Origin: Euglena gracilis
Lineage: Eukaryota > Euglenida > Euglenophyceae > Euglenales
Direction of reading: 5' to 3'
Length of the DNA stretch: 64,000 nt
Assembly: GCA_039621445.1 (NCBI GenBank)
Contig: CP154955.1
Location: 9,660,241-9,724,240, forward strand
This document shows positions 11,501-21,206 of this stretch, piece by piece. How positions within the stretch are numbered: position 1 is the stretch's first letter; every line of letters starts with the position of its first letter. Made by a program: the position numbers and the translations under genes. Under the pieces are notes generated by a model. That model was not told the DNA's origin, searched no databases, and saw only the letters and a list, made by a program, of their open reading frames with translations.

Positions 11501-12689
11501 TGTCAAATCAGAGCATGGCCCATGGCACCCAGCCCCCATTCCCAGGGGGGGGGGGCTGGGTGCAGGGGGCAGGGGGGAATCTGAATAAGATTTGATCATC
11601 CCGAAGACAGCCTGAGAGACTTGGATTTCCGTCTAAATCAGCGAAATCTAATTCAGGGGCGTTATATGGGGAGGTCCAAAATGGTACATATGTTCTCACA
11701 CACAGTCACTTTGGGGATCATCTCTTGTCCCCCAAAAAGGAGGTGGCTTGTCTGAGTGTGCGAGTGCATGGTGGGTGGGTGGGTAGGTGTGTATGTGTGT
11801 GTGTGTGTGTGTGTGTGTTCCAGATCCAAATACACCCAAACATGTAAACACAGAGATCAGATTTTTATGCATCCGTACAGATCCAGAAAAAAAACAGATC
11901 CAAGACAAACATGTACACTGCGCCTTTCAACACTGTGACCACAATCAGCGCCACTCCTACTTCCCCATCCACAATCATACTGGGAGAGGGGTGTGGCCCT
12001 CAGGGGGGGGGGGCAAGCGCAAAATGCGCGACAATGCACAAAAGTGCACAAGAAAATGTGCATTTTGGGGGGAAATGCAAAAATGTGCAAATTCAGAGGG
12101 AAAAAATGCGAAAAACACAAAAATGCAAAAAGCATAATGCATGAATGGCTCCAAATTTAAAGAACACAAAAACATCCAAAACAGGCATTTTCAGAAAAAA
12201 TTGAGAAAAGAAAAAAAAGGGTAGGAAACCCCTTTCAGTGCTTTTGCCGCTTTGTTTCTGTGCCGGAATGGGGGGGAGCGAGGTTGATGAAACGAGGTAC
12301 CCAGAAAAGGTTCCCAAAAGCAACGTGGCACTGGAAAGCCACGGCCACCAGCTTCTTACTTTGAAACATATGATTCGGGGGGATGTGTTTTGTTTTCTGC
12401 ATTTTTTTGCATTCTTGTGCATTTTTGCACATTTTTCAAAAAAATTTAAAAATTCATATTTTTCGCAATTTTGCACAGTTTTTCAACTTTTTGCCACATT
12501 TTTTCATTTTTAATTTTTGGGGCATTTTTGCAACATCTTCGCATTTTTCGCCCATTTTTGCAACTGTTTTGCTTAGGATGAACACAAACCCAGATAAACA
12601 GTACATGCCTGCCCGGGAGATGCCATACGACGCTCCTGCCAGTGCACCTCCGACAGCGATTGCCACGCCCAAACCACCGAAGATGCCGC
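5486..12689 (-). CDS. V-type H+-ATPase proteolipid subunit c, copy B (5 recognised exons)
   Basis: Subunit c forms the membrane rotor ring of the vacuolar proton pump; a conserved glutamate in the last helix carries protons. Five exons join in phase: 12,689-12,600 (first helix), 10,712-10,619, 9,675-9,560, 7,486-7,413 and 5,575-5,486. Recognisable blocks in order are GGIFGGLGVAIAVGG, TTPVIMSELLAIYG, YTAFSGYLDFSAG, GFAIGTLGDA, RIFVAM and LIFAEALGLY. The gene ends in GVAGLC and a TAG stop. FAIGxxGDA and IFAE-LGLY mark subunit c rather than c''. The glutamate in IFAE is present. The usual glycine after LGLY is serine here (LYS). The start codon exon upstream of 12,689 was not found, so the N-terminus is incomplete. 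Introns are 1-2 kb and repeat-filled. The gene lies in tandem with copy A, whose introns are all at different positions. Confidence 0.85.
5815..5945 (+). repeat. Dispersed repeat of the CCAGTCAGTCAC family
   Basis: Contains 'ccattgcttaccgacc', a G-tract, 'gtcactttcc' and 'aaaaccagtcagtcagtcag'. Closely similar blocks occur at 7,930-8,020 and 8,870-9,095, and in inverse orientation at 24,475-24,805 and 30,475-30,745. Shorter pieces lie near 6,180-6,260 and 17,600-17,690. It is one of the commonest repeat modules in the V-ATPase introns. Confidence 0.7.
6410..6515. repeat. AT-rich simple repeat (gataat/taatgata)
   Basis: Short tandem gataattt and aataatgat units, inside the last intron of V-ATPase copy B. 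Confidence 0.8.
7413..7486 (-). CDS. V-ATPase c copy B, exon with GFAIGTLGDA
   Basis: Acceptor cgcctcgcag, then GG TTC GCC; donor after ATG (gtgctg). Encodes FAIGTLGDACNR followed by EARIFVAM, the loop and start of the last helix. It joins the previous exon across a glycine codon (TCA G|GG TTC), giving MASGFAIG. The length of 74 bp fits phase 1 to phase 0. Confidence 0.85.
7515..7690. repeat. GTCGACCCCC hairpin repeats
   Basis: Two hairpins of the form CTGGTGGGGGG-GTCGACCCCC-CCACCCACCAG, one centred near 7,533 and one near 7,660. Similar hairpins lie at 16,990-17,320, 18,790-18,835 and 25,010-25,510. They are G/C-tract inverted repeats in introns and intergenic DNA. No coding signal. Confidence 0.6.
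8046..8170 (+). repeat. Dispersed repeat, inverted partner of 39,385-39,507
   Basis: Reads 'tagttgcactaaagcttctt', then 'tggccggcgctaac' and 'ttctggcccag', and ends near 'ctcctggccgg'. The reverse complement matches 39,385-39,507 over about 120 bp, with point differences. It lies in an intron of V-ATPase copy B. Confidence 0.75.
8422..8643. mobile_element. MITE-like element with CCCCCCCAAATAAC termini
   Basis: The left end is AAACCCCCCCAAATAACG. The right end, reverse complemented, is CTAACCCCCCCAAATAACAC. Inside are two more direct copies of the CCCCAAATAACAC motif and a short CA repeat. The length is about 220 bp, non-coding. No convincing target-site duplication could be read. Confidence 0.55.
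9560..9675 (-). CDS. V-ATPase c copy B, exon with second helix and YLDFSAG
   Basis: Acceptor ctgcag, donor gtcccc. Encodes FVVGLIIALGID, then YTAFSGYLDFSAGCTVGFG and CMAS. It joins its upstream neighbour as TAC GG|G TTT (IYGF). The length of 116 bp is phase 2 to phase 1. It covers the end of helix 2, the lumenal loop and the start of helix 3. Confidence 0.88.
9835..10560. other. Intron sequence with an unexplained open frame
   Basis: Within the V-ATPase copy B intron, plus-strand 9,986-10,423 stays open for 145 codons in non-repetitive sequence. Part of it is open on the minus strand as well. The plus translation is basic and shows no motif I recognise. It is more likely chance or an old insertion than a gene, but it is one of the few low-repeat stretches in these introns. 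Confidence 0.3.
10619..10712 (-). CDS. V-ATPase c copy B, exon with VIMSELLAIYG
   Basis: Acceptor ttccag, donor gtgtct. Encodes VGAAHLGV and then RLLRGTTPVIMSELLAIY, matching the family's 'PVVMAGxxAIYG' at the start of helix 2. The length of 94 bp is phase 1 to phase 2. The equivalent block in copy A is cut by an intron three codons earlier. Confidence 0.87.
11120..11590. other. Low-repeat intron segment, open on both strands
   Basis: Plus strand 11,121-11,588 (155 codons) and minus strand 11,114-11,362 (82 codons) are both open in sequence of ordinary composition. Neither translation shows a recognised domain. It lies in the 1.9-kb intron between the first two recognised exons of copy B. 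Confidence 0.25.
11780..11820 (+). repeat. (GT)n microsatellite
   Basis: Alternating gt dinucleotides following a ggtgggtgggta lead. Confidence 0.9.
12600..12689 (-). CDS. V-ATPase c copy B, first recognised exon (helix 1)
   Basis: Acceptor ctgtcag. Encodes GGIFGGLGVAIAVGGALAG followed by ASYGISRAG, the glycine-rich first helix of the proteolipid family. The donor gtttat after TAC T gives phase 1 and matches the next exon (T|GG GTT). An alternative gtactg donor five bases earlier is out of phase. An upstream exon carrying the start codon is required and was not identified. Confidence 0.8.
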
Positions 12690-13658
12690 CTGACAGGACA
12701 GGCAGGGGGGGTGGTCAAGACACGGCATGTGGTGTCCGGCGAAAAGGATGAATGTTTACTTCACGAAATCGGCAAAATTTCTGCATGATCTCAGGCATCG
12801 CTTGGGTGGGTCAGTCCGGTGAGATTCCCGGGTACAATAAGCCACAATGCGAAACGCGCTGTTGATTCTAAAGCAATACTCAACAAACAGTTGGAGGGGC
12901 GGCTGGACGCCCATCCTTTGGGGCCATAGATTTGGTGTGTTTTGAGAGTGGATTGACCAGCTTGATTCAGCCTACAAGGGGGCAAGGAGCGGGGTAATCA
13001 GAGTGAGACAAATGGGTTCGGCACCAAATGAGGTTCGGGGTGGCATTCGTCCAAATCCAAAATTAAAAAAAACCCAAAAAAAGTGTGGGTCCAGGCAAAA
13101 AGCAGTTGGAAAAGCTGAAGCACAGCAGCCTTGTTGCCCATTCAAACCGGGGAAGATGTTGCCAATGTGGGGCAGGCATTTTCCCTCGGAGCCGACTTGG
13201 GCCAAGGGGCAATTTGAAGCAAAGTTGGCCGTCTTGTGTGATCTCCACATCTGAGCAGGCAGTTGGGCAATTTGCTGAAATTTTGGTGTTGAAAACCTTG
13301 GGCCTCATCCAGGGGGGGGGGGGCGGTCTCGAGAGCCTTGGAGTGTCTGGACAGGCAGGCACTACTCCCCAGGGGGAGGGCTGTATGTGCCTGTTCATGG
13401 GCAAGATTCCAAAAAAACCCACCCAAAAAAATGGGTTTTTTCCAGCAGGCAGCCCACCCCACCCCACCCAGGTGGGGAGTAGGCACCTTTTTTGCCCGCG
13501 TTTTTCAAGGTCTCTGTTTTGCTTCCCCCTGATGGAAACAAGGAGGGGTGCTTTTGTCTTTTCGGTACCGCCTTTTGTCTTGGCTGTGGACGTTTGTTTT
13601 GCCGCCAATCAGACGGGACAACCATCCCCCCACCTCGTATTCCTGATGTCGAGTGAGC

Positions 13659-13745
13659 AAAATGGTGTTCACAAAATGGTGTTCACAAAATGGTGTTCAC
13701 AAAATGGTGTTCACAAAATGGTGTTCACAAAAAATGGTGTTCACT
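13659..13745 (+). repeat. 14-bp tandem repeat (aaaatggtgttcac)
   Basis: About six units of aaaatggtgttcac. Because 14 is not a multiple of three, all three plus frames are read in turn and stay open, which explains the repetitive QNGVHKMVFTKW translation. It lies just 3' of V-ATPase copy A. Confidence 0.9.
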
Positions 13746-13917
13746 GCCAGGGGGGTTGAAACGCCCCCATGTCCCAGCACCACCTTCAGCCTGGTCCCCC
13801 AACGGAAACGAATGCAATCGCTGGAGGCCAGAAGTGCAGGCGGCACACACCGAGGGTCGATCCGCAGTGGCTCGGGAGGGAGGCCACGAGGGGGGGCTGC
13901 AGGATGTGGTGGGGCAC

Positions 13918-13976
13918 CTCCTGGCCGGCCGCGCTGTGCATCAGCAGCCCCACGATCATCCCGTACAGCCCCAGCC
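13918..13976 (-). CDS. V-ATPase c copy A, exon with GLGLYGMIVG
   Basis: Acceptor gcggcag. GAG G|GG CTG joins the previous exon to give IFAEGLGLYGMIVG. It then reads LLMHSAAGQE. A donor (gtgccc) follows GAG at 13,918. If unspliced, the frame continues 44 codons to a TGA at 13,786 with no resemblance to the family. Confidence 0.8.
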
Positions 13977-16900
13977 CTGCCGCGGGAGGGGTCAACTGGA
14001 AAAAGTTTGGTGGGAGGTAATGTACCCTTGTTGATTTTTTGTATGGGGGGTGTCATAAAAAGTGAAAAGTTAGGGGTATGATGCGAATTATTTTTGATAC
14101 CCCTAACTAAGGAAAAAGGGGTTTGCCACAAGGAGGATTGACGGCCCGGTTTATTTTCAACTCTGAATTCCTTCTTCAGACAAGAGCATGATAATTACAC
14201 ATAAGTAATATATCCAGCGCCAAAAAGTATTTCTTACTCCCCCCCTGGGGGGACTCGGGGGACCTGGGGGCTCGGCCAGACCCATCCACCCTACCCCCGC
14301 CTCCCTCCCGGTCCAAGACTAAAAAAAAAAACCCTTGGGTGGAACTGTGTGGATCCCCCCCTGGATTAACTATATTGCCCCCCTGGGGAGGGCATACAGT
14401 TCATTGCTGCCGAATATGTACATGTACACACACACACCCACACACACACACCCACACACACACACAACTGGGACCAGTTGTTTGTGAGAGAAAATTTTTT
14501 CATTTTGCCACTGGGTTGAATGATGGCGATCTCATGAGGAGCGCGCAGTTCTGGTCCAGAAGGGCCATCGCGGAGTGCACGGGAACGCCTGGCAACCCTC
14601 TCGTCCCTTTCTACACAAATTGCCTCCACAAATTTGCCACTCAAACCTCTGCCCAGGCAGACGGCGAGGTGGTCAATACTGAAGTGCGGCCTTTTTGGTC
14701 CCTCCTTTAAAACGGCAACTCCTTGCTGGCTTTGGAAGCAGTGACTTGGTCAAGCTGACCAACTCGGAGGATTTTGGGCCATTTTTTGGCGCAAGCAAGA
14801 GCTTGCCACTCCTGTGTGTTGCAGGACCATCTGACGGTTGGAGAATGCCCTTGGGGGGGGGGGTCTGAGTTACATATTGCGCATACTGGATGGGGAAATT
14901 GGGTAAATCACAGAAAAAAATGCGCCAAAAAGCAAAATTTGTACTGAAAATCAAAAATAGGGGGAAATGCACAAAAAATGCGGGAAAAAATGCACAAAAA
15001 TGCACATTTTTTGAAAAATTGAAAAAATATGCAAAAAAATGCGAAGAAAATACGAAAAAATGCGAAACGAATTTCTCCTCCCCCCAGCATTTGGGATGAT
15101 GGCATTGAGAGAAAAAGTCAATTTTTATTCGCCTTCAAAGAAAGCTTGGACAGATTTTCCCATTTAAAAAAAAAACGTTCCAAAATGTGTCATTGACAAA
15201 GAAACAATAAACACAACCAGGAATTTCTTAATGACCTGGGGGGGGGGTCCAGCCATCCGGCTGGAGACAGGTGTTGGGGGGCACCCTGGGATGGAAAAAA
15301 GGTGCTGGGGAGGAGGTCCTACTGGCTGTCGGACTGGGCCCAGCTGGCACCCGAAAACAGGCAAAAAAAGCCAAAAATCCGCCTGGCTGGGTTGGATTCT
15401 TCCAGCCAAATTTGAAGCTGAAACCCCCCCCCAAAAAAATAGTATTTCTTGGCCATTTTTGACCCCCCTTTTGTCATTCTTTGGTGCTTCGTGCCAAAAA
15501 AAATTCGGTCCAGCCTGACTTTGCCAGGCTGCGAAAACTTTATTACCATCGCCCCAGGAGGGGGGTCAGCAGTCCAGATGGGAGCTGCTGACTGGAAAAA
15601 AAATGTGCTGGCTGGCTGGACACCCCCCCCCGGACAGGGACGTCCAGGAAAAAGTTATGAACTCAGCACAACACACACACAACTACAACAACACAGCACG
15701 ACGCGCGCGCGCGCACACACACACACACACAACGACAACAACACCCACAGCACAGCACGCAGCACTGCACACGCAGACGCGCACACACACACACACACCC
15801 TCGGCAAAGATCAGCATCAGGATCATGGCGGTGAAGATGCGGCTGGCGGCCTGGCGCTCCTCCTCGGGGGACAGCTCCGGCTTCTGCAGCGGGAGGGAGG
15901 CCGGTGCCGGCCAAAAACCAGACACCCCGCCGCACAGCTCCGTTGGCCCCACGCGCCCTGCAGTGGGCTCGCTCTGAGGCATATCTATGGACCCTGACCA
16001 AGTACTCATAGCCCTCAACTTCAAAACCCCGCTGAAGCCCCCCCCCCCAAACGGATATGGTGATCCCGGGGTTTACACATAGGCGGGGGGTGGGACCAGG
16101 AGGCTTCTTAAAGGCCGGGGAGGGGCGGTGGTGGGCAAGCGTCCCCGTCCCCCCTATGCACCCAGGGGGTTTCCCCCCCAACCTCCCCTCCCCCCCTGCT
16201 TGGACTGCCAAACCCTGCCTCCGGCAGGGATCCAGGCCTTTTTAAACGATGTATGGGCTAAGGATGTCTGCCGGACCCCCCCCCATTGGAGGCCTTTCAC
16301 CCTCCTGGCTGAGGGATGAGTAAAGGCTCCTGGAAGTGATTCTGACATTAACATTAACAAATAGAAAAAGTTAACTGACAATGAGTGTGGATGGGGGCTC
16401 ACAATAGCCGGAGGGATTCCACCGCATGGACACCTGCTCTACCATTCAGCAGGGGGAGGTTTGGGAAACCATACCGCCTGTGCTTGATGGTCGAGATTAC
16501 TTACGTTCAGGGCGTCGCCATCTGGAGTGTTGTTTTGCATTGAGTTGCTCTCGGCCCTGCTGCGTTGGCTGGTGGCGATGGTCCCCACGGCCCCGTCACC
16601 ACGCACACTTTCTTTAATTTGTGCTGTATCAGTTTCTTTAATTTGTGCTGTATTGGAATGGACCACATTGGATCATCACGAGTACGTCCCGTCACCTCTG
16701 CCGGTCATCCCCATCCACCATAGTCGCCTCTTTTGGACTTAAGCTGCCCGACTTGCATTTGGGCGGCACATGGTGTCTTGTGTGCGCCCCGGGAGCACGC
16801 CTTCTCGTGGCCGGCGTCCGTGCCGTAGTTGGCGCCGCCGGCGGCCGCCAGACCCCCCTTGGCCGGGCTCTCCTTGGCCTTGGAGCGGGACTCGGCGGCG

Positions 16901-19900
16901 TTCTCGGCGCGGCGGATGAACCGCCCGTACGCCGGGGGCAGGGCCGGACGGGCAGGCGGGCCGGGGTCCAGATCATGGATTCACTTCGTGACCCTCGGGG
17001 GGGGGGGGGCTCTCGGAAACCCACCCACCCCCACGGCTGTACGGGAAGCCTGGTGGGGGGGGGGGCGATCGGACCCCCCCCACCCACTCACCATGGCACC
17101 CGCGCAAAGAAAATTCCTCGGCACCAAAGGTGCTGAAAGAAAACTTTGAACAAAAAATCGGCGCCCACGGGAAACACGGGAAGGCCTGGTGGGGGGGGGG
17201 GTCCGACCCCCCCCCACCCACCCACCAGGATGGGGCAGGGGGGTCGACCCCCCACCCACCCACCCACCCACAGGGCTTTGGGGATTCCCACATCCCTGCC
17301 CACCCCGGGGGGGGGGGGTCATACAGGGGTTGAATTAATCTCGGGTCCAAATCACACCACCTGCTTCATCAACCCCTCCCCGAAGCTGTTTTGCTTCCTA
17401 AAAGTGCATTCCGTATGAAAGCCAAGACAACGAGCGACCCCGTGGGGGTTCCAAAAAGAGTCCGCCGTTCCACTTAGCCCAGTGTGGCGCAATATCAATG
17501 GATTTCGACGATCTTTTCAAAATCGATTCATTTGCCATTTTTAATTATCCATCTTTTTCCATTTATTTCAGCGCCGGGTTTGCAACTTTAGCCATTTCTG
17601 GCAGATCCCACCCCCCCCCTCCTGGGTCGGAAGAAAACAATCCATCACTCCAAAAAAAACAGTCATCCCCTGTTGGTGGGGTGGGCAAGTGCTGGCCAAT
17701 AACAGCCTGGGTCCATGTTGGCCCCAACCCTCACTGGCACAAAACACCAGTAAAGTTGCCAGCTTTCCTCTTCCTCTTGGCCTCTCTCCATCCGATCCTT
17801 CAGCTCCACTCTCCCAAACGACCCCCTTGAGCCGACTTTGAAGTGGATCTTCATGCCAACGCAATCCAACAGCACCAACCACACACGAAACGTCACTTCA
17901 GGAAAGACACTGCAAAAAGTCACTCTGGAAAATTTTCTCAAAAGAAAGCAAGAAAATATTTCTCAAATTTCTTTGGGGAAAGGTGCCGCCTGGCAGAAAA
18001 AGAAAGACAGAAAACCGAGTCGGGTCTTCCCTCGCTCACCAACCCCATGCACTGAACAAAAAGTTTCTGTGGGTCCCCCCTCCTGTTCAGCCCTGGCCTT
18101 GAGGTTGGCGTCGGCAATGGCGCCGATGGACAGCCCAGACACGAGGCAGCTGAGGCCAACCGTCAGGCCTACGGGGAGCAGTTTTCCAGAGAAGGTGAGT
18201 GCGTCCCCCCGGGAGGAGGGGCTTTCTCACTGTGTTCAGAGACTTGCGCCGTGCCTGATCCCTGATGGGAGGGGGTCCGGCAGACCCACCCATCCTAGAG
18301 AGCCCCAACTCATTCAATTTTGTTCGGCGGTTTCAGAATGGGAGGGGTCTTCCTTTGTTGCAGGACTTTTGGTCTTGCACAAATATTCTGGGGCAAGAAA
18401 TGGACCAGAAATGAGCAACAAGGAAGTTCGACCAAGAGCAGGGTATTAAATGAGCGTTGGGGTCTGGATCCCCCCTCCTGATCTGGTCCTGATCTGGTCC
18501 AAAATGACCGCCCAAAGGTGACCCCCCCCTTGGGGGGGCCACCTGGGATGTGTCAGAAAATGTGCAACTTTTGAAACACAAAATCCTCTCCCAAAAATCT
18601 CTCCCAAAAGAAAGCACAGGGTCTCATGGTTTGGGTCTGTTAATTATTTTAAATTGAAATTCTTCATCAGTTTTTTGGTCTCACGATAAAAAAAAATTCA
18701 AGCAAAAAAAAACCTGAATCTGAATAATTTTGTGCCTGAATTTTGAATGCTGGGTGTTTTTTCAGGTAAGTGTTCTGTCCCCAGCAATTGAGTGGGGGTG
18801 GGGGGAAGGGGGGGTCGACCCCCCCCTTCTACCTGGGGGAAACCCCTGGCGCAAATCGCCAGAAAGTTCTTGAGAGTCAAAACCTGCCCAAAAAATGCGT
18901 TCTTGGTGACTTTTATTCAACAAATTAACAAAAACTATGAATACTTATGAAAACATAAATATTCTGGCGAAAAAGGCTCCAGGGAAGAAAAAAATTTGGT
19001 TCCAGGTCCCAAACTGCCCTCGGCTTGGAGGGGGTCCGGACCCCCCCCCCAGCCCCCACCCCTCCCCCTTTTGCAAAACCAACGCCCACTTGATACCCTG
19101 GTCAGGGCTTTGCATACTCATAGGAGGTCATATGTTCGTGGATTTTCGGGTAAAAGTCATATTTTGAATGGCCTTATTTGCAAAAATAGACTTCAGGAAA
19201 CGTAATTGCGCAAAAGGCACAATACAGCAGTCAATGTGCAACACACCAGCCCCAAAATCTAGGTAGCCCGAGAAGGAGTTGTATCGATCAATGTCGAAGC
19301 CGGACAAGATGTTCAGCCCGCTGATGAAGCCATAGATGGCTGGAAGAGACGAGGTTGAGCAACAAAGTCGAGGGGTTGGGGATGCACATTGGGAACTTTG
19401 AGCGACGGAGTTCAATCGAGCACCCCACCAGACACACCCAGCAGCTCTGCCATTACGACGGGGGCCATGCCTCGGAACATGGCAGAGGGGGCGAGGTTCA
19501 CCAGGCTGTGGGGGAGGGAAGAGGGAACTCAGCAGGATCCACTTTAAACAAACAAGTCAGACCTTAAAAAAAAACATTCTTCCTGTTCTCACCGAAACAA
19601 AAAACGCCTCCGTCCGACATCCCACAGCGTCCATTTCTTTAATCACAAACTTATTTTCAAAAAGAAATTGGTCCCCGCCCAACACGTGACCAAAGTGGGG
19701 GGAAAAGTCTGGGCGGACACCTCTTAGGCGGCCGAAGAATGCGCACTTAAGCTTTTTTCCTTTGGATGCGCGCAATTGCGCAAATGTACCATTTTTTTGT
19801 AACCCCTGGGACCCTGTACCCTGACACCCAGAACACGATTTAAGAACCGTTACACCCATCTATTGGAGGGGATTAACTCCCAGTGGTCTGGTGTGCATGC

Positions 19901-19954
19901 TGCTTACCAGGTGACGTTAATAGGGCTGGGGGTGAGACTGGTGCTGTTGTACAT
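13918..19954 (-). CDS. V-type H+-ATPase proteolipid subunit c, copy A (6 recognised exons)
   Basis: Second rotor-ring proteolipid gene, in tandem with copy B and in the same direction. Exons in order are 19,954-19,908, 19,505-19,438, 19,339-19,247, 18,168-18,098, 15,883-15,799 and 13,976-13,918. All phases match. Blocks include MFRGMAPVVMAELLAIYGF, RYNSFSGYLDFGAGLTVG, SGLSIGAIADANLK, RIFTAMILMLIFAE and GLGLYGMIVGLLMHSA. The proton-carrying glutamate is in IFAE. An insert, KPELSPEEERQAAS, absent from copy B, precedes RIF. The join before it needs a GC donor (AAG|gccagg). If the ATG at 19,954 is the true start, helix 1 is missing; alternatively, an upstream exon was not found. The end is uncertain: a donor gtgccc follows CAGGAG, or the frame reads on to a stop at 13,786. 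The family is clear; the complete transcript is not. Confidence 0.82.
14425..14470 (+). repeat. (CA)n microsatellite
   Basis: Imperfect CA dinucleotide run inside the last intron of V-ATPase copy A. Confidence 0.85.
14890..15075 (+). repeat. Imperfect aaaatgc(g/a) A-rich repeat
   Basis: Repeated short units such as 'aaaaatgcgaaaaa' and 'aaaatgcac'. The same flavour occurs at 12,030-12,145. T-rich, opposite-strand versions lie at 12,390-12,560, 27,690-27,840 and 28,370-28,505. Low-complexity intron filler. Confidence 0.7.
15670..15800 (+). repeat. CA/CG-rich microsatellite touching an exon border
   Basis: Runs of ac and gc dinucleotides end at the donor of the exon 15,799-15,883. Read on the coding strand, the intron begins with gtgtgtgtg, so the donor is itself part of the microsatellite. 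Confidence 0.8.
15799..15883 (-). CDS. V-ATPase c copy A, exon with FTAMILMLIFAE
   Basis: Acceptor gctgcag, donor gtgtgt. Encodes KPELSPEEERQAASRIF and then TAMILMLIFAE, ending one base into a glycine codon. The acidic lead KPELSPEEER has no counterpart in copy B. The length of 85 bp is phase 0 to phase 1. Confidence 0.87.
16990..17320. repeat. Cluster of GGTGGGGGG/GTCGACCCCC hairpin repeats
   Basis: Three related blocks carry 'gaagcctggtgggg' or 'gaaggcctggtggggg' followed by complementary C-tracts and 'cacccaccagg'. They match the hairpins at 7.5 kb and 25 kb. Located in the long intron of V-ATPase copy A. Confidence 0.65.
18098..18168 (-). CDS. V-ATPase c copy A, exon with LTVGLSCLVSG
   Basis: Acceptor ccgtag. 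GCT G|GC CTG completes FGAGLTVG. Encodes LTVGLSCLVSGLSIG and AIADANLK (helix 3). No GT donor exists near the end; AAG|gccagg, a GC donor, gives the right phase. Reading on would add ARAEQ, similar to the family's TAQQ, so the exact border is uncertain. Confidence 0.83.
19247..19339 (-). CDS. V-ATPase c copy A, exon with IYGFISGLN and YLDFGAG
   Basis: Acceptor cttccag, donor gtgtgt. Encodes IYGFISGLNILSG, FDIDRYNSFSG and YLDFGA. The length of 93 bp is phase 1 to phase 1. Helix 2 and the lumenal loop closely match copy B (YTAFSGYLDFSAG). Confidence 0.88.
19438..19505 (-). CDS. V-ATPase c copy A, exon with FRGMAPVVMAELL
   Basis: Acceptor cccacag, donor gtgtgt. Encodes LVNLAPSAMFRGMAPVVM and AELL, then the first base of alanine. 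Matches the family's PVVMAG block. The length of 68 bp is phase 2 to phase 1. Confidence 0.87.
19908..19954 (-). CDS. V-ATPase c copy A, putative first exon
   Basis: ATG at 19,954-19,952 followed by YNSTSLTPSPINVT and two bases of cysteine, then the donor gtaagc, the best donor in the gene. The phase (TG|C) fits the next exon exactly. The product would lack helix 1. The segment could instead be an internal exon starting after 'caacag'. Confidence 0.5.
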
Positions 19955-21206
19955 CAAACGGGAGAGAGGCACCCACCCCTTGTGACGACACTTGGAAACG
20001 GTGCTGACGTGCTGCCTGAACTGGCTGTGACACTGCCGCCACCGGTGAGAACACACGGGGCCTCATTAGATCACACCACCACAGACACACAGACTACGTG
20101 AGGCAGCCGTCACGCAATTGATGTGTGTTTATGCGCGCAATTGCGCAAATAAAAACAATTGTGTTTATGGGCGCATTTGCGCAAATAAAACACAAACCGA
20201 TGATGTTAAAATGACGTGTTGGTGGGCGCAAATGCGCGCACCAACACATTTGGTGGTGTGCGCATTTGCGCAAATGCGCGCACCACCATAGTTATGTTTA
20301 TTTGCGCATATGCGCCCACCGACATGTACTTTTACTTTCTATGTTAAAAGACACCAACGAGGACCATGACCCTACGAGGTTTAAAACGTGATGGGCGTGT
20401 TGGTGCGCGAAATTGCGCAAATAAACACAATTACGTTTGTGCGCGCATTTGCGCAAATGCGCAAATAAACATTTTATACACCGCTTCAAAATAATGTGTT
20501 TGTAGGAGCCTTAGAGCACACAAACAAAGTTGTGTTTACTTGCGCAAATGCGCGCACCAACACACATGAGTTGTGCGATACCATCTCCTCCTCCGTGACA
20601 GCTGGCGAACGCAACTCCTCACGCCAACCAATGGTTTGCGCCACAATTACATGCTGATGAAATTTGTGGTGAGAGGTAGTGTGGAGTGTTTACTGGAACA
20701 CGGCATGTGACTGGCCAAAATTTGCCTGTCTTACGTGTGTACATTTGCACTGCTGTTACCAGGCCCACACGACCTGTTGTTTTGGCGTCATCCGTTTGGC
20801 AGTTAAACGTAATGAATTGATGACATGCAAACGACCGGTGACTGTTCGACACCTTTTCTGCAACAGGACTGCGTTGCAAGAAGACAAAATTTGGCACCTG
20901 AAATACCCGGGACGTGTCGGGCCGGAGTCCGTTTTACGGTTTTTTTTGCCATTTTTCCCTTGAAAAACGTAAAAAACACCGGTTTTTGTGTGCATAATTT
21001 GGGGGGAGTGGGTCCCACCGCTTTGATGCACCCAATCCAGTGGTAAAGCTTCAACACTTCCTTGCATCCAAAGTGACGGGTGTTTGAGGGCCATCTCTCT
21101 CCGGCTGCTGGTTGCCATGCACTGGCACCACGTCATACCCCCAGTCTTACACCCTGGTTGCGGGGTATAACGTGGCCGCTGTGGTGGGTGTCGTTGCACC
21201 GGGGAA

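Noticed and set aside
15210-15240. Possible fourth hAT-like MITE end (CAGGAATTTCTTAATGACC)
   Set aside because: No matching inverted end or duplicated flank was found within several hundred bases.
16504-16612. Minus-strand candidate exon (GDGAVGTIATSQRS) ending at a perfect gtaagtaa donor inside V-ATPase copy A
   Set aside because: It loosely resembles the GDAGVRGTAQQ loop, but that loop is already encoded by the 18.1-kb exon, and inserting it breaks the phase between the neighbouring exons.
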